From Corallococcus coralloides DSM 2259 (GTDB lineage Bacteria > Myxococcota > Myxococcia > Myxococcales > Myxococcaceae), in contig NC_017030.1 in assembly GCF_000255295.1 (NCBI RefSeq), positions 434,001 to 498,000 of the forward strand: DNA of 64,000 bases, written 5' to 3'. The notes under the pieces were generated by a model, which was not told the DNA's origin, ran no database searches, and saw only the letters and a program-made list of their open reading frames with translations. Position numbers and translations under genes: made by a program. Position 1 is the first letter of the stretch, and the number at the start of each line of letters is the position of its first letter. Positions 9,188 to 19,981 of this stretch are shown here, piece after piece.

Positions 9188-9364
9188 GGGCGCGGAGCCC
9201 CCCTCCCCCGCGGGAGGCTCTACGGTGGGGGCGGCGGGGAGACGGCACCACCCGACCCGGGTTCCATCCGGCTTTCCGGGAGTTGGCACCGGACTCCACC
9301 CGGAGGCAGGGCAGGGGGCTTGATTCGGAGCGGCCGACGGGGCGTCATTCGGGGCTTTCGTTCA

Positions 9365-9386
9365 CGGCCGCGCTTCGAAGCGGCCG
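9365..9386. promoter_or_regulatory. dyad-symmetric site upstream of HAD gene
   Basis: A perfect 10-bp palindrome GCTTCGAAGC (9372-9381) flanked by CGGCCG on both sides, within the 220-bp divergent region between the histidine kinase and the HAD gene, about 20 bp before the latter's ATG. It could be an operator; no binding protein can be named. Confidence 0.25.
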
Positions 9387-9407
9387 GGCTGCAAGAAGGA
9401 TAGGTGG

Positions 9408-10256
9408 ATGGGAATCGCGTGCGTGGTGCTGGACTTCGATGGGACCTTCACGGACGTGCTGGCGGAGGGCGAGCCCTTCCAGAAGCACTTCCAGGACGCG
9501 CTGTACGGGGTGCTGGGGCAGGACGCGTCCCAGGCGTGGGCGGAGGAGGTCGCCGCGCTGCATGAGGGCGTGGACCAGTACGGCTGGGAGGTGGCGGGGC
9601 GCATCGTGGCGCCGGCCACCGCGGACCCCTACCTGACGGCCACCTGCACCGCGCACCGGCTGCTCAAGCGCTTCGGCAAGGGCGACGACGAAGCGCTGCG
9701 CACGGACACGGTGCAGTCGCTGTACCGCGAGGCGTACCGGCACTCGGCCACGGCCTTCAAGGCGGAGGCGAAGGAGGTGCTGGAGGCGCTGCTCGCCACG
9801 GGGCTGCCCGTGTCGGTGGTGACGAACGCGCACACGGAGCTGGTGGAGGCGAAGCTGGACAAGCTGGCCCCCAAGGGCCGCGAGCGGCTGAAGGTCTTCG
9901 GCGACGCGCGCAAGTTCCAGCTGGAGGACACGGAGCCGAAGGACGCGCGCTTCGACGCGCTGCCGGACGCGCTCCACCTGGACGGCGTGCTGGGCCGGCC
10001 GGTGTACCTGCGGCGCGGGCGCTACTTCTCCGCGCTCAAGCGCATCTGGGACGCCACGCACACGGGCCCGGAGTCCACGCTCGTCGCGGGTGACATCTTC
10101 GAATTGGACCTGGCCATGCCCGCCGCGCTGGGCGCGCACGTGCAACTGGTGGAGCGCGCCAACGTGATGCCCTACGAGCGCGCCGCCGTGCAGCGCCTGG
10201 GCGCGCGGGGCAGCGCGGACACGAGCCTGCGCGCCATCCTGCCCCGGCTGCGCTGA
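9408..10256 (+). CDS. HAD-superfamily hydrolase
   Basis: 282 residues from ATG 9408 with AGAAGG upstream. Motif I is VVLDFDGTFTD (Asp9 nucleophile, Asp11 general acid), motif II is SVVTNAHTE (around residue 140), and motif III/IV lies near LVAGDIFELDLAMPAALG (about 222-240), so all catalytic signatures of a HAD phosphatase are present. The helical cap after motif I (residues about 20-115) is of C1 type. Substrate is unknown. The gene stands alone between a divergent histidine kinase and the convergent atpA; a terminator between it and atpA lies at 10261-10302. Confidence 0.88.
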   Translation: MGIACVVLDFDGTFTDVLAEGEPFQKHFQDALYGVLGQDASQAWAEEVAALHEGVDQYGWEVAGRIVAPATADPYLTATCTAHRLLKRFGKGDDEALRTDTVQSLYREAYRHSATAFKAEAKEVLEALLATGLPVSVVTNAHTELVEAKLDKLAPKGRERLKVFGDARKFQLEDTEPKDARFDALPDALHLDGVLGRPVYLRRGRYFSALKRIWDATHTGPESTLVAGDIFELDLAMPAALGAHVQLVERANVMPYERAAVQRLGARGSADTSLRAILPRLR

Positions 10257-10260
10257 AGGC

Positions 10261-10302
10261 AAACGAAAAGCCCCGCCTCCCTTCTAAAGGGAGGGCGGGG
10301 CT
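10261..10302 (-). terminator. terminator of atpA
   Basis: Near-perfect inverted repeat AGCCCCGCCTCCCTT/AAGGGAGGGCGGGGCT with a 4-base loop; read on the minus strand it is followed by TTTCGTTT, so it terminates the atpA transcript, 33 bp after its stop codon. Confidence 0.9.
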
Positions 10303-10335
10303 GTCCGTGACGGCAACCGCGCGTGGGGCGCGAAA

Positions 10336-11883
<1,548 letters not shown>

Positions 11884-12100
11884 GGGCGTCTAGCGTCCTT
11901 GCGGAGGGGGCGGCCTGAGGAGAACGGGGATGGCCGCCGCGAATCTTGATGTACCGGGTGGCCCCCTATCACGGGCACCGGGACTCTCGCAACGCACCAC
12001 GCGCCAGGGCCTTCCCCCACCCCCGCACCCCTTTATCGCGCACGTAAGCCGGCGGCCCGGACGCGGGAGGCCCCGCCCGGCCGGAAGCCCTGGGAACCGG

Positions 12101-13591
12101 CTAGACGCCGGAGGAGGGGCCGTCCTCGCGGGGCAGCCACACGATGAAGCGGGTGCCGTCCGCCGCCCCCGACTCCACGGAGATGCGCCCGCCGTGGGCC
12201 AGGGCGATCTGCCGCACGATGAAGAGCGACAGCCCCAGCCCGTCATCCGCGGAGCACAGGGCGCGGTGCTTGAACGGCTCGAAGAGGGTGCCCTGGTACT
12301 CCGGCGGCACGCGGCAGTCCGGGTCGTGCACCTGCACCGTCACCCCGTCGAAGCGCCCCGTCAGTTGGAGCACCACGGATGAAGACGCCGGGCCGTGGTG
12401 CAGGGCGTTGCCCACCAGGGAGTCCATCAGCTGGAAGAGCCGCTCGCCATCCCAGGTGCCCTTCAGGTCGCCGCTGGCCACGAGCCGCAGGTCGCGGCCC
12501 GGGTGGGCGCGCTGCCGGTCCGCCAGCACGCGCTCCGCCAGGTGTCCCAGGTGGATGGAGGAGGGGTGCACGGGCAGGCCGTTGGACAGCCGGGCGCGGG
12601 TGAAGTCCAGGAGCTGGCGGATCAGCCGTTCCACCCGGCGCACGCCCGCGCCCACCCGTCCTACCTGTTCGGTCAGGCCTTCCGGCATCGACGGAGCGTG
12701 CTGGAGGGCGAGCACGTCGCACTGGAGCGACTGGAGCGGGGCCTTGAAGCCGTCCCCCGCCGCGTCCAGGAACTGGTCGCGGAAGTGCTCCATCCGCATG
12801 ATGCGCTCCTCGGCGGCCTTGCGGATGCTCACGTCCCACACCGCGCCCATGCGCACCGAGCGGCCCTGGAACGTCGCCGGCCGGCCCATGACCTCCACGG
12901 GGATGCGGCGGCCGTCGCGGTGGAGCACGGCCAGCTCGTACGGGGCCTCCACGCCGCGGTCCATCACGTCGCGCGCGGGGGCGCGGAACTCCGGCGCCAC
13001 GCACTCCAGGATGTTCCGGCCAATCAGCTCCGCCGTCTCGTAATAGCCCAAGAGGCGCCCCAGGCCGGGGCTGATCTCCAGGAACTGCCCGCGGTCATGG
13101 AAGAAGTACCCGTCGCAGGAGATCTCCACGATGGAGCGCATGTGCTCCTCGCTCGCGCGCAGGGCCGCCTCCTCGCGCAGGCGCGCGGAGGAGTCCCGCA
13201 GGAGCAGCAGCACGCCGGACGCAGGCGCCCCAGGGGCCGCCGGCATGGCGCTCACGGTCAGGTGGCGCAGCGTGCCCACCTCGCCGAAGCGGCCGGATAC
13301 CAGCTCCTCCGCCACGCGCTCACCGGACTGCGCCCGCGCGAGCAGCGGCGACAGCGGCGACGCCAGGCCGGGCCACACCTCCGACAGGAAGCGACCCACG
13401 CACAGCTGCGCCGGGCGGCCGCAAAGCGAAGCCAGCAGGTCGTTCATCCAGACGAGGCGGGAGTCCCCATCCACCAGCGCCACCCCCCAACCCGGCGCGT
13501 TGAGCAACGCACTCAGGAAGGGCAGGGTTTCCTCGGGAACCCCCGGGGTCGGAAGGGCTCCGGGAAGCCGTTGGAACACAGGCTGCGGCAT
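12101..13591 (-). CDS. PAS-domain histidine-kinase-like protein lacking the phospho-acceptor His
   Basis: 496 residues; start at ATG 13591 has no good ribosome site and is uncertain. Two PAS domains (about 25-145 and 150-265) precede a kinase core. In the H-box position the sequence reads AAGDGFKAPLQSL, where functional kinases such as the one at 33389 have IVSHDLRNPLNAI: the His is replaced by Asp280 (codon at 12752-12754; GAC instead of CAC is a single base change). The ATPase domain keeps an N box (LVGNALHHG) and a G2-like box (DGLGLSLFIV) but the G1 motif is DPDCRVPP rather than DxGxG. It is therefore probably a non-phosphorylating sensor or a scaffold. It lies between atpH and atpA, all on one strand. 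Confidence 0.85.
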   Translation of the reverse strand: MPQPVFQRLPGALPTPGVPEETLPFLSALLNAPGWGVALVDGDSRLVWMNDLLASLCGRPAQLCVGRFLSEVWPGLASPLSPLLARAQSGERVAEELVSGRFGEVGTLRHLTVSAMPAAPGAPASGVLLLLRDSSARLREEAALRASEEHMRSIVEISCDGYFFHDRGQFLEISPGLGRLLGYYETAELIGRNILECVAPEFRAPARDVMDRGVEAPYELAVLHRDGRRIPVEVMGRPATFQGRSVRMGAVWDVSIRKAAEERIMRMEHFRDQFLDAAGDGFKAPLQSLQCDVLALQHAPSMPEGLTEQVGRVGAGVRRVERLIRQLLDFTRARLSNGLPVHPSSIHLGHLAERVLADRQRAHPGRDLRLVASGDLKGTWDGERLFQLMDSLVGNALHHGPASSSVVLQLTGRFDGVTVQVHDPDCRVPPEYQGTLFEPFKHRALCSADDGLGLSLFIVRQIALAHGGRISVESGAADGTRFIVWLPREDGPSSGV

Positions 13592-13739
13592 GGGCGGGTC
13601 GTCTCGGAAAACGCGGGCTTGTCCGCGTTGCCCAGAAGTATACCCATTCCCAGAGCCGACGGGAAATACAGGTTTGACTAGGACTACGGGGCAACCCTGA
13701 CAACCCGGCGCGTCTGTCGCACCGGGAGTGAAGAGAGGG

Positions 13740-14282
13740 TTACTTCAGCTCGCGGCGCATCTGCTCGAGCTGCGTGCGCAGGGAGCCGTCGTAGAGGGTG
13801 CCACCGACCTGGGCGGCCACACCGCCGAGCAGGGCGGGGTCCACCTTGGTCTCCAGCACGACGTTGCGCTGGGTGAGCTGCTGGAGCGACTGCTGGAGCT
13901 GGGCGACGGCGTCCGCGGAGAGCGGGACGGCACTGGTGACCTGACCCCGGACGCGGCCCGCGCGGGCGTCCGCCATGTCGCGGTAGAGCCGGGCGATGTC
14001 GGGCAGGTAGCCCAGGCGGTTGCGGTCCACCAGCAGGCGCACCGCGTTGGCGAGCGCGGGCTCCGCGGGGGCAGGCATGGCCTGGAGCAGCGCTTCCACC
14101 ACGCTGCTGCGCTGGGCGCGGCTGTAGGCGGGGTTGAGCAGCACGTCCGACAGGTCGGCGCTCTTGCCCACGACGGCGGCGAAGGCGTTGAGCTGCTCGG
14201 CGACGGCGTCGGTGCGGTTGCCTTCCGCTGCGACGTCGAGGATGGCGCGGGCGTAGCGGCGGGCGATGGAGACGTTCACCAT
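13740..14282 (-). CDS. atpH: F1Fo ATP synthase subunit delta
   Basis: 180 residues, the normal AtpH size, starting [18 protein letters not shown], the conserved N-terminal signature of the delta/OSCP family; ATG 14282 is chosen because the longer upstream reading has no conserved residues. C-terminal [27 protein letters not shown] matches the conserved OSCP end (GG-vG-k-iDgSlr-qL). It connects the F1 head to the peripheral stalk (AtpF b subunits). No atpB, atpE or atpF is adjacent: the neighbour upstream is a divergent DnaK-like gene, so the operon is broken at this point as well. Confidence 0.96.
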   Translation of the reverse strand: MVNVSIARRYARAILDVAAEGNRTDAVAEQLNAFAAVVGKSADLSDVLLNPAYSRAQRSSVVEALLQAMPAPAEPALANAVRLLVDRNRLGYLPDIARLYRDMADARAGRVRGQVTSAVPLSADAVAQLQQSLQQLTQRNVVLETKVDPALLGGVAAQVGGTLYDGSLRTQLEQMRRELK

Positions 14283-14541
14283 GACGCTGGCGCCCTTAGC
14301 ATGGGGCGTCCCTGGCGGCAATGATGCCGGCGCCATGCGTGGATCGCCGTGGCCGCTTGGGGCCTCCCGGGGTCTGGAAAGGGCGAGCGGGGAAGCGTCC
14401 CCGAATGGGCGCTTCAGGTGTGTGCTGGTGGCCGTCCCTGAGCCCCTGGAGGCAGTCCGGCGCCCGGGAACGGACGGCCGGGGTGCGACAGGACTTGGCG
14501 GAAGCGGGCGCTTACCCGTAGCGTGGGCCCCACCCCTCGCC

Positions 14542-16368
14542 ATGCAAGAACCTGTCATCGGCATCGACCTGGGCACCACCAACAGCGTCGTCGCGACCGT
14601 GGAAGACGGCCGTCCGCGCCTCATCCCCTCGCGCTCGGGAGGACGCCTCACGCCCTCGGTGGTGGGCCTCACCCGGGCGGGCGACCGCCTGGTGGGGCAG
14701 CCAGCCCAGGCGCTGGGGGAGGAGCACCCGGACGCGGTGGTGTGGGCCACCAAGCGCTTCCTGGGACGCCGCTACACGCCGGAGCTGGTGCAGCAGGCGA
14801 AGGCGGTGGTGCCGTACCCGCTGGTGGCCGGCCCCACGGGCGACGTGCGCGTGAAGCTGTCCGGCCGCGTGCTGCCGGCGACGCAGGTGTCCGCCTTCAT
14901 CCTGGGCGAGCTGCGCCTGGACGCGCAGGCGCACTTCGGGCGCGACGTGCGCAAGTGCGTCATCACCGTCCCCGCGAACTTCGACGACAACCAGCGCCAG
15001 GCCACGCGAGAGGCGGCGGCCATCGCGGGGCTGGAGGTGGTGCGGCTGGTCAACGAGCCCACCGCGGCGGCGCTGGCGTACGGCCTGTCGCGCGGCTTCG
15101 AGGGCAGCGCGCTGGTGTTCGACCTGGGCGGCGGCACCTTCGACGTGTCCATCCTGGACGTGAAGGCGGGCGTCTTCGAGGTGAAGGCGACGGGCGGCGA
15201 CCACGCGCTGGGCGGCGAGGACTTCGATCAGCGCATCGTCCAGTGGCTGCTGGCGCAGGTGGAGGACCCCTTCCAGGAGGCGGTCTCCAAGGACGCGCAG
15301 TCGCTGCGGCGCTTGAAGGTGGCGGCGGAGGCGGCCAAGCGCGAGCTGACCGAGTCCGAGGAGGCCCTCATCTCCGTGTCCGGCCTGGGCGACCACACGG
15401 CGGGCGTGAAGCGCTTCACCGAAATCAACACCGCGCTCACGCGCAGCTTCTTCGAGACGCTCTCCGAGCCGCTGTCGCGCCGCTGCCTGGACGTCTGCAA
15501 GAGCGTGATGGCGGAGGCGCGGATGGATCCGCGCTCGGTGGACGTGGTGCTGCTGGTGGGCGGGATGACCCGCGTGCCGCTGGTGCGCCGGCTGGTGGCG
15601 GACTTCTTCGGCCGCGCGCCCTCCACGGACGTGCACCCGGACGAGGCCGTGGCGCTGGGCGCCGCGGTGCAGGCGGACGAGCTGGTCCGCCAGGCGGGGC
15701 AGGCGCTGCTGCTGGACGTGGCCAGTCAGAGCCTGGGCGTGGGCGTGATGGGCGGCCGGGTGAAGCGGCTCATCCCCAAGAACACGGGCGTGCCGGTGGT
15801 GGCGCGCGACATCTTCTTCCCGGGCACCTCCGGCCAGTCCGAGGCGCGCATCCCCGTGTACCAGGGGGAGAGCGAGTTCCAGGACGAGAACCACAAGCTG
15901 GGCGAGGTGGTCCTCAAGAACCTGCACGTCGCCAACCGCGGGGAGACGCCGCTGGAGGTCGTCTTCGAGTTGTCCGGCGAGGGCATCCTCGCGGTGAAGG
16001 CCACCGACCTGACCTCCGGCAACATGGAGCTGGTGCGCCTGGAGGCGCGGGCCGGCCTGCCGCAGGGCGAGGCGGAGAAGCTGGGCCAGGAGCAGTCCAA
16101 CTACGCCCAGGCGCAGGGCGTGGTGGACGCGCGCAAGGCGGAGGAGACCTTCCGCAAGCTCCTGGAGCGCGGGGAGAAGCTGGCCCGGCTGCTCCAGCAG
16201 AGCGCCCGGGAGAACCCCAGCCCGGAGGCCGAGTCGGCCGTGGGCACCGTGCAGCAGCTCCTGGTGGGCGGCAAGGACGCGCTGGCCGCCGGTGACGCCG
16301 CGCAGTGCGCCCTCATTGCCCGTCAGCTCACGAAGTTGCTGTCCGGCCGCGCGGAGCCCCGCGGCTGA
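14542..16368 (+). CDS. DnaK-family (Hsp70) chaperone, shortened C-terminus
   Basis: 608 residues from ATG 14542, starting [18 protein letters not shown] (phosphate-1 loop), with [16 protein letters not shown] (phosphate-2) and [18 protein letters not shown] (adenosine loop). The substrate-binding beta domain (about 385-495: [17 protein letters not shown] onward) is present, followed by a short helical lid with coiled-coil character that ends SGRAEPRG without the EEVD- or EVxDD-like tail of housekeeping DnaK. It is about 30 residues shorter than E. coli DnaK and has no dnaJ or grpE neighbour, so it is probably one of the several specialised Hsp70 paralogs that myxobacteria carry. Divergent from atpH across 259 bp. 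Confidence 0.92.
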   Translation: MQEPVIGIDLGTTNSVVATVEDGRPRLIPSRSGGRLTPSVVGLTRAGDRLVGQPAQALGEEHPDAVVWATKRFLGRRYTPELVQQAKAVVPYPLVAGPTGDVRVKLSGRVLPATQVSAFILGELRLDAQAHFGRDVRKCVITVPANFDDNQRQATREAAAIAGLEVVRLVNEPTAAALAYGLSRGFEGSALVFDLGGGTFDVSILDVKAGVFEVKATGGDHALGGEDFDQRIVQWLLAQVEDPFQEAVSKDAQSLRRLKVAAEAAKRELTESEEALISVSGLGDHTAGVKRFTEINTALTRSFFETLSEPLSRRCLDVCKSVMAEARMDPRSVDVVLLVGGMTRVPLVRRLVADFFGRAPSTDVHPDEAVALGAAVQADELVRQAGQALLLDVASQSLGVGVMGGRVKRLIPKNTGVPVVARDIFFPGTSGQSEARIPVYQGESEFQDENHKLGEVVLKNLHVANRGETPLEVVFELSGEGILAVKATDLTSGNMELVRLEARAGLPQGEAEKLGQEQSNYAQAQGVVDARKAEETFRKLLERGEKLARLLQQSARENPSPEAESAVGTVQQLLVGGKDALAAGDAAQCALIARQLTKLLSGRAEPRG

Positions 16369-16461
16369 CGTCCCGCGGCGCACGGAACAGGCGTCCACCA
16401 GCGCACGTTGTGGCGCCGGGTGCGTGGTGCCATCCCCGGAGTCCGCGTATCTCCGGGAGTC

Positions 16462-17634
16462 ATGACGACCCCCGGCTTTTCTCCTCGCCCGAGAGATCTG
16501 GTCTTCGTGGTGGACGACTCGCGGACGGCGCGGGACGTGATGCGGCTGCACCTGTCGCGCATGGGCTGTGACGCGGTGGGGCTGGAGGGCGCGGATGCGT
16601 GCCTGGCGGAGCTGGCGAAGCGGACGCCGGCGCTCATCCTGATGGACCTGCACCTGGAGAAGCTCCAGGGGGACGAGGCCTGCCGCATGGTCAAGGCGCA
16701 CCCGGCGGGGCGCAATGTCCCGGTGGTGATGTTCACCGCGGCGGACGAGCCCCATGAGGTGATGCACTGCGGGCGCGCGGGCGCGGACGACTTCCTGCCC
16801 AAGCCGGTGAGCCAGGAGGCGCTGGCGGCGAAGGTGGCCGCGGTGCGGCTGTCGCGCGAGCGCGCCTGGACGGGCCCTCCGCGCGGGCGGGGCGTGCTGC
16901 TGGTGGAGGGCGGCCGGTTCCTGCACACCTTCCTGGGCGGAGCGCTGGAGCACGAGGGGCTGCACGTGCTCTACGCCAAGGACCTGGACGACGCGGCGGC
17001 GCAGGCCACGGCCCACGGGGAAAAGCTGGATGGCTTCGTGGTGGACGTGTCGCGGCTGCCTCGCGAGGCCCTGGCGCTGGCCACGCGCCTGCGCGAGCAG
17101 TTCGCGCGCAAGCCGCTGGTCCTGATGTCGCGGGTGGAGGAGGCTCCGGACGTGCTGGCCCGCGCGCAGGAGCTGAGCGGCGCGCCGCTGCTGCTCAAGC
17201 GGCAGCTGGGCGCGGACGAGCTGTTGGCGATGGTGCTGGCCCGCCTGTCTCCGGGCACGGTCCCCTTGAGGGCCGCGGAGCGGGTGCCCTTCTTCACCGT
17301 GGTGGAGTTCAACACGCCGGGGGGCCCCACGCTCAGCGGCTTCAGCCACGACGCCAGTCCCCAGGGCCTCTTCGTGCGCACGCTCACGCCCGCGCGCGAG
17401 GGCTCGCGGCTGTCCCTGCGCCTGGTGATGGCCGGCCAGCGCACGCCCTGCGAGGCGCAGGCGGTGGTGGCGTGGTGCAACCCGCCCGGGATGGGGAGCG
17501 GGTTCCGCTCGCAGACGGGCATGGGGCTGCGGCTGGAAGGCATGGACGCGCAGCTGCAGCAGCGCTTCGTGCGCTTCGTGCCCCAGTCCCTCGGTTTTCC
17601 CACCGCGAGTCCCGTGCGCGCCTCAGGTTTCTGA
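16462..17634 (+). CDS. REC-pseudoREC-PilZ response regulator
   Basis: 390 residues from ATG 16462, preceded by CGGGAG. Residues about 14-128 form a receiver domain (VFVVDDSRTAR; phospho-site in ILMDLHLEK; conserved Lys in FLPKPVS). Residues about 140-265 form a second receiver-like unit, which lacks the acidic pair (VLLVEGGRF) though it keeps an Asp in FVVDVSRLP, so it is likely non-phosphorylated. The C-terminal ~110 residues look like a PilZ domain (SHDASPQGLFVRT, ending with an amphipathic strand-helix), a c-di-GMP binding fold; the canonical RxxxR arginines are not clear. Such proteins in myxobacteria act in motility or surface signalling. No partner kinase is next to it. Confidence 0.82.
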   Translation: MTTPGFSPRPRDLVFVVDDSRTARDVMRLHLSRMGCDAVGLEGADACLAELAKRTPALILMDLHLEKLQGDEACRMVKAHPAGRNVPVVMFTAADEPHEVMHCGRAGADDFLPKPVSQEALAAKVAAVRLSRERAWTGPPRGRGVLLVEGGRFLHTFLGGALEHEGLHVLYAKDLDDAAAQATAHGEKLDGFVVDVSRLPREALALATRLREQFARKPLVLMSRVEEAPDVLARAQELSGAPLLLKRQLGADELLAMVLARLSPGTVPLRAAERVPFFTVVEFNTPGGPTLSGFSHDASPQGLFVRTLTPAREGSRLSLRLVMAGQRTPCEAQAVVAWCNPPGMGSGFRSQTGMGLRLEGMDAQLQQRFVRFVPQSLGFPTASPVRASGF

Positions 17635-17703
17635 GAGCGGCGGTGGACCCCGCGCGCTTCCCAACCCCCCGCAATCACAGACAGAAGAGGCGGGCTCCTC
17701 CCC

Positions 17704-17719
17704 TGGCATGGGCATGGCA
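17704..17719 (+). promoter_or_regulatory. possible sigma-54-type promoter
   Basis: TGGCATG at 17704-17710 then four bases and TGGCA at 17715-17719: GG and GC are exactly ten bases apart as in -24/-12 promoters, although the -12 element has TGGC instead of TTGC. It lies 41 bp before the ATG of the beta-propeller lipoprotein gene. Confidence 0.3.
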
Positions 17720-17760
17720 ATGTGCCGAGCCCCGCGAAGCTTTCGAGGGAGGATTCACGC

Positions 17761-19902
17761 ATGCGGCTGCGTCATTTCGGAACGGTGGGGCTCACGCTCC
17801 TGGCGGTGGGGTGCGGTGACAGCGGGGGCAAGGCCCCGGAGGGGCTGGCCAATGAGCCCGTGCAGCAGTCGTTGAAGCTGGAGACCTTCAACGACTGCGC
17901 GGCGCTGGAGCAGTACATCGAGGACACCGCGACGAAGCAGATGCGCGCGAGCCTGGAGCAGCAGAAGCCCGGTTACTGGGAGCGCTTCGGCCGGGGGACG
18001 CGCGGCGGTGTCGTCTTCGGGCCGATGCCCACGGAGGACTCGGCGGGGGGCGGCGTGACGGCCGGCTCCGGCAACCAGGCGCCGAAGGACTCCACCGGCA
18101 CCAACAACCAGGTGGAGGGCGTGCACGAGTCGGACTTCGTGCAGAACGACGGCACGCGCATCTTCGTGCTGTCGGGCAACCGGCTGTACGCGCACCGCTC
18201 GTGGCCCGCGGAGCAGCTCACGCTGGCGGCGACGCTGGAGGTGGAGGGCTGGCCCCGGGAGATGCTGCTCGACGCGCAGAACCGGCTGGTCATCGTCTCG
18301 CAGGTGGCCCGGTCGCTGCCGGGCACCCCGGCGAAGGGCGGGGGCGTGGGCGGAGGCATGGTCCCCGTCCCGGACATGGCCTGCTACGGCTTCGGCTGCG
18401 GCTACTACAACGCGGACAGCACCAAGGTGACCACGGTGGACGTGTCGGACGTGGCGCACCCCACGGTGGTGGATCAGGTCTACCTGCCCGGCGTCTTCAA
18501 CCAGGCGCGCCGCGTGGACAGCAACGTGCGGCTGGTGCTGTCGGACGCGTTCCGCTGGCCGGAGGCCGTGAAGTTCTGGGTGGAATACTCGGAGGACCTC
18601 TACAAGGACGAGGGGAAGCTCACCAAGACCCTCGACGCGCTCATCGCCGAGAACGAGAAGCACATCCGCGCGAACACGCTGGACCAGTGGCTGCCCGCGG
18701 GCAAGCACGTGGACGCGGCGGGCGTGGAGACAGCGCTGCCCACGTCCTGCGGTGACTTCTACCGGAGCAACGCGCCGTCCGCGCTGGGCTTCGTGACGGT
18801 GGCCTCGCTGGACCTGGACGCGCGCACGGCGGCGCCGGGGCGCACCAGCCTGGTGGCGGAGCCGGGCACGGTGTACGCGTCCAAGGAATCGCTGTACCTG
18901 TCGCACCCGCATTACTGGTGGTGGCCGGAGGTGGGGCAGAAGGACTTCACCTACCTGCACAAGTTCGACACGCGCCAGCCGGGCCGCGCGGTGTACGCGG
19001 GCTCCGGCACGGTGGAGGGCATGCCCATCAACCAGTTCGCCCTGGACGAGTACGAGGGCGTGCTGCGCATGGCCACCACGGTGACCACGCGCCTCCCGGA
19101 GCCGGAGCACGAGGACTGGTGGTGGGGCCGCACCACGACGGCCAGCCGCGTGACGACGCTGGGCATGAAGAACGGGCACCTGGCGGAGCTGGGCCGCAGC
19201 GAGGACCTGGCCGAGGGTGAGCGCATCTTCAGCGCGCGCTTCGTGGGCCCGCGCGGCTACGTGGTCACCTTCCTCCAGGTGGATCCGCTCTTCACCTTCG
19301 ACCTGAGCGACCCCGCGAACCCGCGCAAGGTGGGCGAGCTGAAGGTGCCCGGCTTCTCCACGTACATGCACCCGGTGGGCGACCACCACCTCTTGACCCT
19401 GGGCATCCACACGGAACCCAATGGCGGCTGCTGCGGAACGAGCGCCCTGAAGCTGTCCCTCTTCGACGTCGGCGACATGGCGAACCCGAAGGAGGTCGCC
19501 ACGCAGCTGGTGGGCGAGGCCTACGGCTGGAGCGAGGCCCTCTACGAGCACAAGGCCTTCAACTACTTCGCGGCCAAGGGGCTGGTGGCCATCCCGTTCA
19601 CGGACTACTCGAGGTCCTACACGTCGTATGAGAACTACTGGCAGAGCTTCCGCACGGAGCTGCGCGTGTTCCGCGTGGACCTGGCGGCCGGCATCTCTCC
19701 AGTGGGCGTGCTGCCCATGTCGGACCTGTACCCGGCCACGGGCCTGCCGCAGTGGAGCTACTACTACACGCCGGACGTGCGCCGCAGCGTGATGGCGGAT
19801 GACTACGTCTACGCCATCAGCAACGCGGGGGTGCGCGTGTCGAAGGTGCAAAGCCTCCAGACGCCGCTCGTCACGGTGCCGTTCCAGGTCAGCACGCCCT
19901 GA
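17761..19902 (+). CDS. secreted beta-propeller domain lipoprotein (Beta_propel family)
   Basis: 713 residues from ATG 17761 (GAGGGAGG eight bases upstream). The N-terminus MRLRHFGTVGLTLLAVGCGDS is a lipoprotein signal with Cys18. The motif NNQVEGVHESDFVQNDGTRIFVLSGNRLY (split here only for description: NNQVEGVHESDFV and DGTRIFVLSGN) is the hallmark of the Beta_propel family of secreted proteins with a C-terminal beta-propeller. A Gly/Ser-rich stretch near residues 85-115 separates the N-terminal region. Function in this family is not established; protease-inhibitor or surface roles have been proposed for relatives. The gene has its own possible sigma-54-type promoter and is followed by a MATE exporter on the same strand with an 79-bp gap. 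Confidence 0.88.
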   Translation: MRLRHFGTVGLTLLAVGCGDSGGKAPEGLANEPVQQSLKLETFNDCAALEQYIEDTATKQMRASLEQQKPGYWERFGRGTRGGVVFGPMPTEDSAGGGVTAGSGNQAPKDSTGTNNQVEGVHESDFVQNDGTRIFVLSGNRLYAHRSWPAEQLTLAATLEVEGWPREMLLDAQNRLVIVSQVARSLPGTPAKGGGVGGGMVPVPDMACYGFGCGYYNADSTKVTTVDVSDVAHPTVVDQVYLPGVFNQARRVDSNVRLVLSDAFRWPEAVKFWVEYSEDLYKDEGKLTKTLDALIAENEKHIRANTLDQWLPAGKHVDAAGVETALPTSCGDFYRSNAPSALGFVTVASLDLDARTAAPGRTSLVAEPGTVYASKESLYLSHPHYWWWPEVGQKDFTYLHKFDTRQPGRAVYAGSGTVEGMPINQFALDEYEGVLRMATTVTTRLPEPEHEDWWWGRTTTASRVTTLGMKNGHLAELGRSEDLAEGERIFSARFVGPRGYVVTFLQVDPLFTFDLSDPANPRKVGELKVPGFSTYMHPVGDHHLLTLGIHTEPNGGCCGTSALKLSLFDVGDMANPKEVATQLVGEAYGWSEALYEHKAFNYFAAKGLVAIPFTDYSRSYTSYENYWQSFRTELRVFRVDLAAGISPVGVLPMSDLYPATGLPQWSYYYTPDVRRSVMADDYVYAISNAGVRVSKVQSLQTPLVTVPFQVSTP

Positions 19903-19935
19903 CACAGGAGGGCGGGCGGTCAGACGGGGCGGGGA

Positions 19936-19960
19936 ATTGCGTCGCTTGCGCCAACGCAAT
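19936..19960. promoter_or_regulatory. 25-bp dyad, candidate operator of the MATE gene
   Basis: Perfect 7-base arms ATTGCGT and ACGCAAT separated by 11 bases, ending 21 bp before the MATE exporter start codon. This is the size and position of a TetR- or MarR-type operator. No regulator gene is adjacent. Confidence 0.4.
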
Positions 19961-19981
19961 CCCTTCCCTATAGGCCCCGTC

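Noticed and set aside
14512..17349. Long minus-strand frame (945 residues) opposite the DnaK-like gene and REC-PilZ gene
   Set aside because: Antisense of well-recognised proteins; low-complexity Arg/His/Leu-rich translation.
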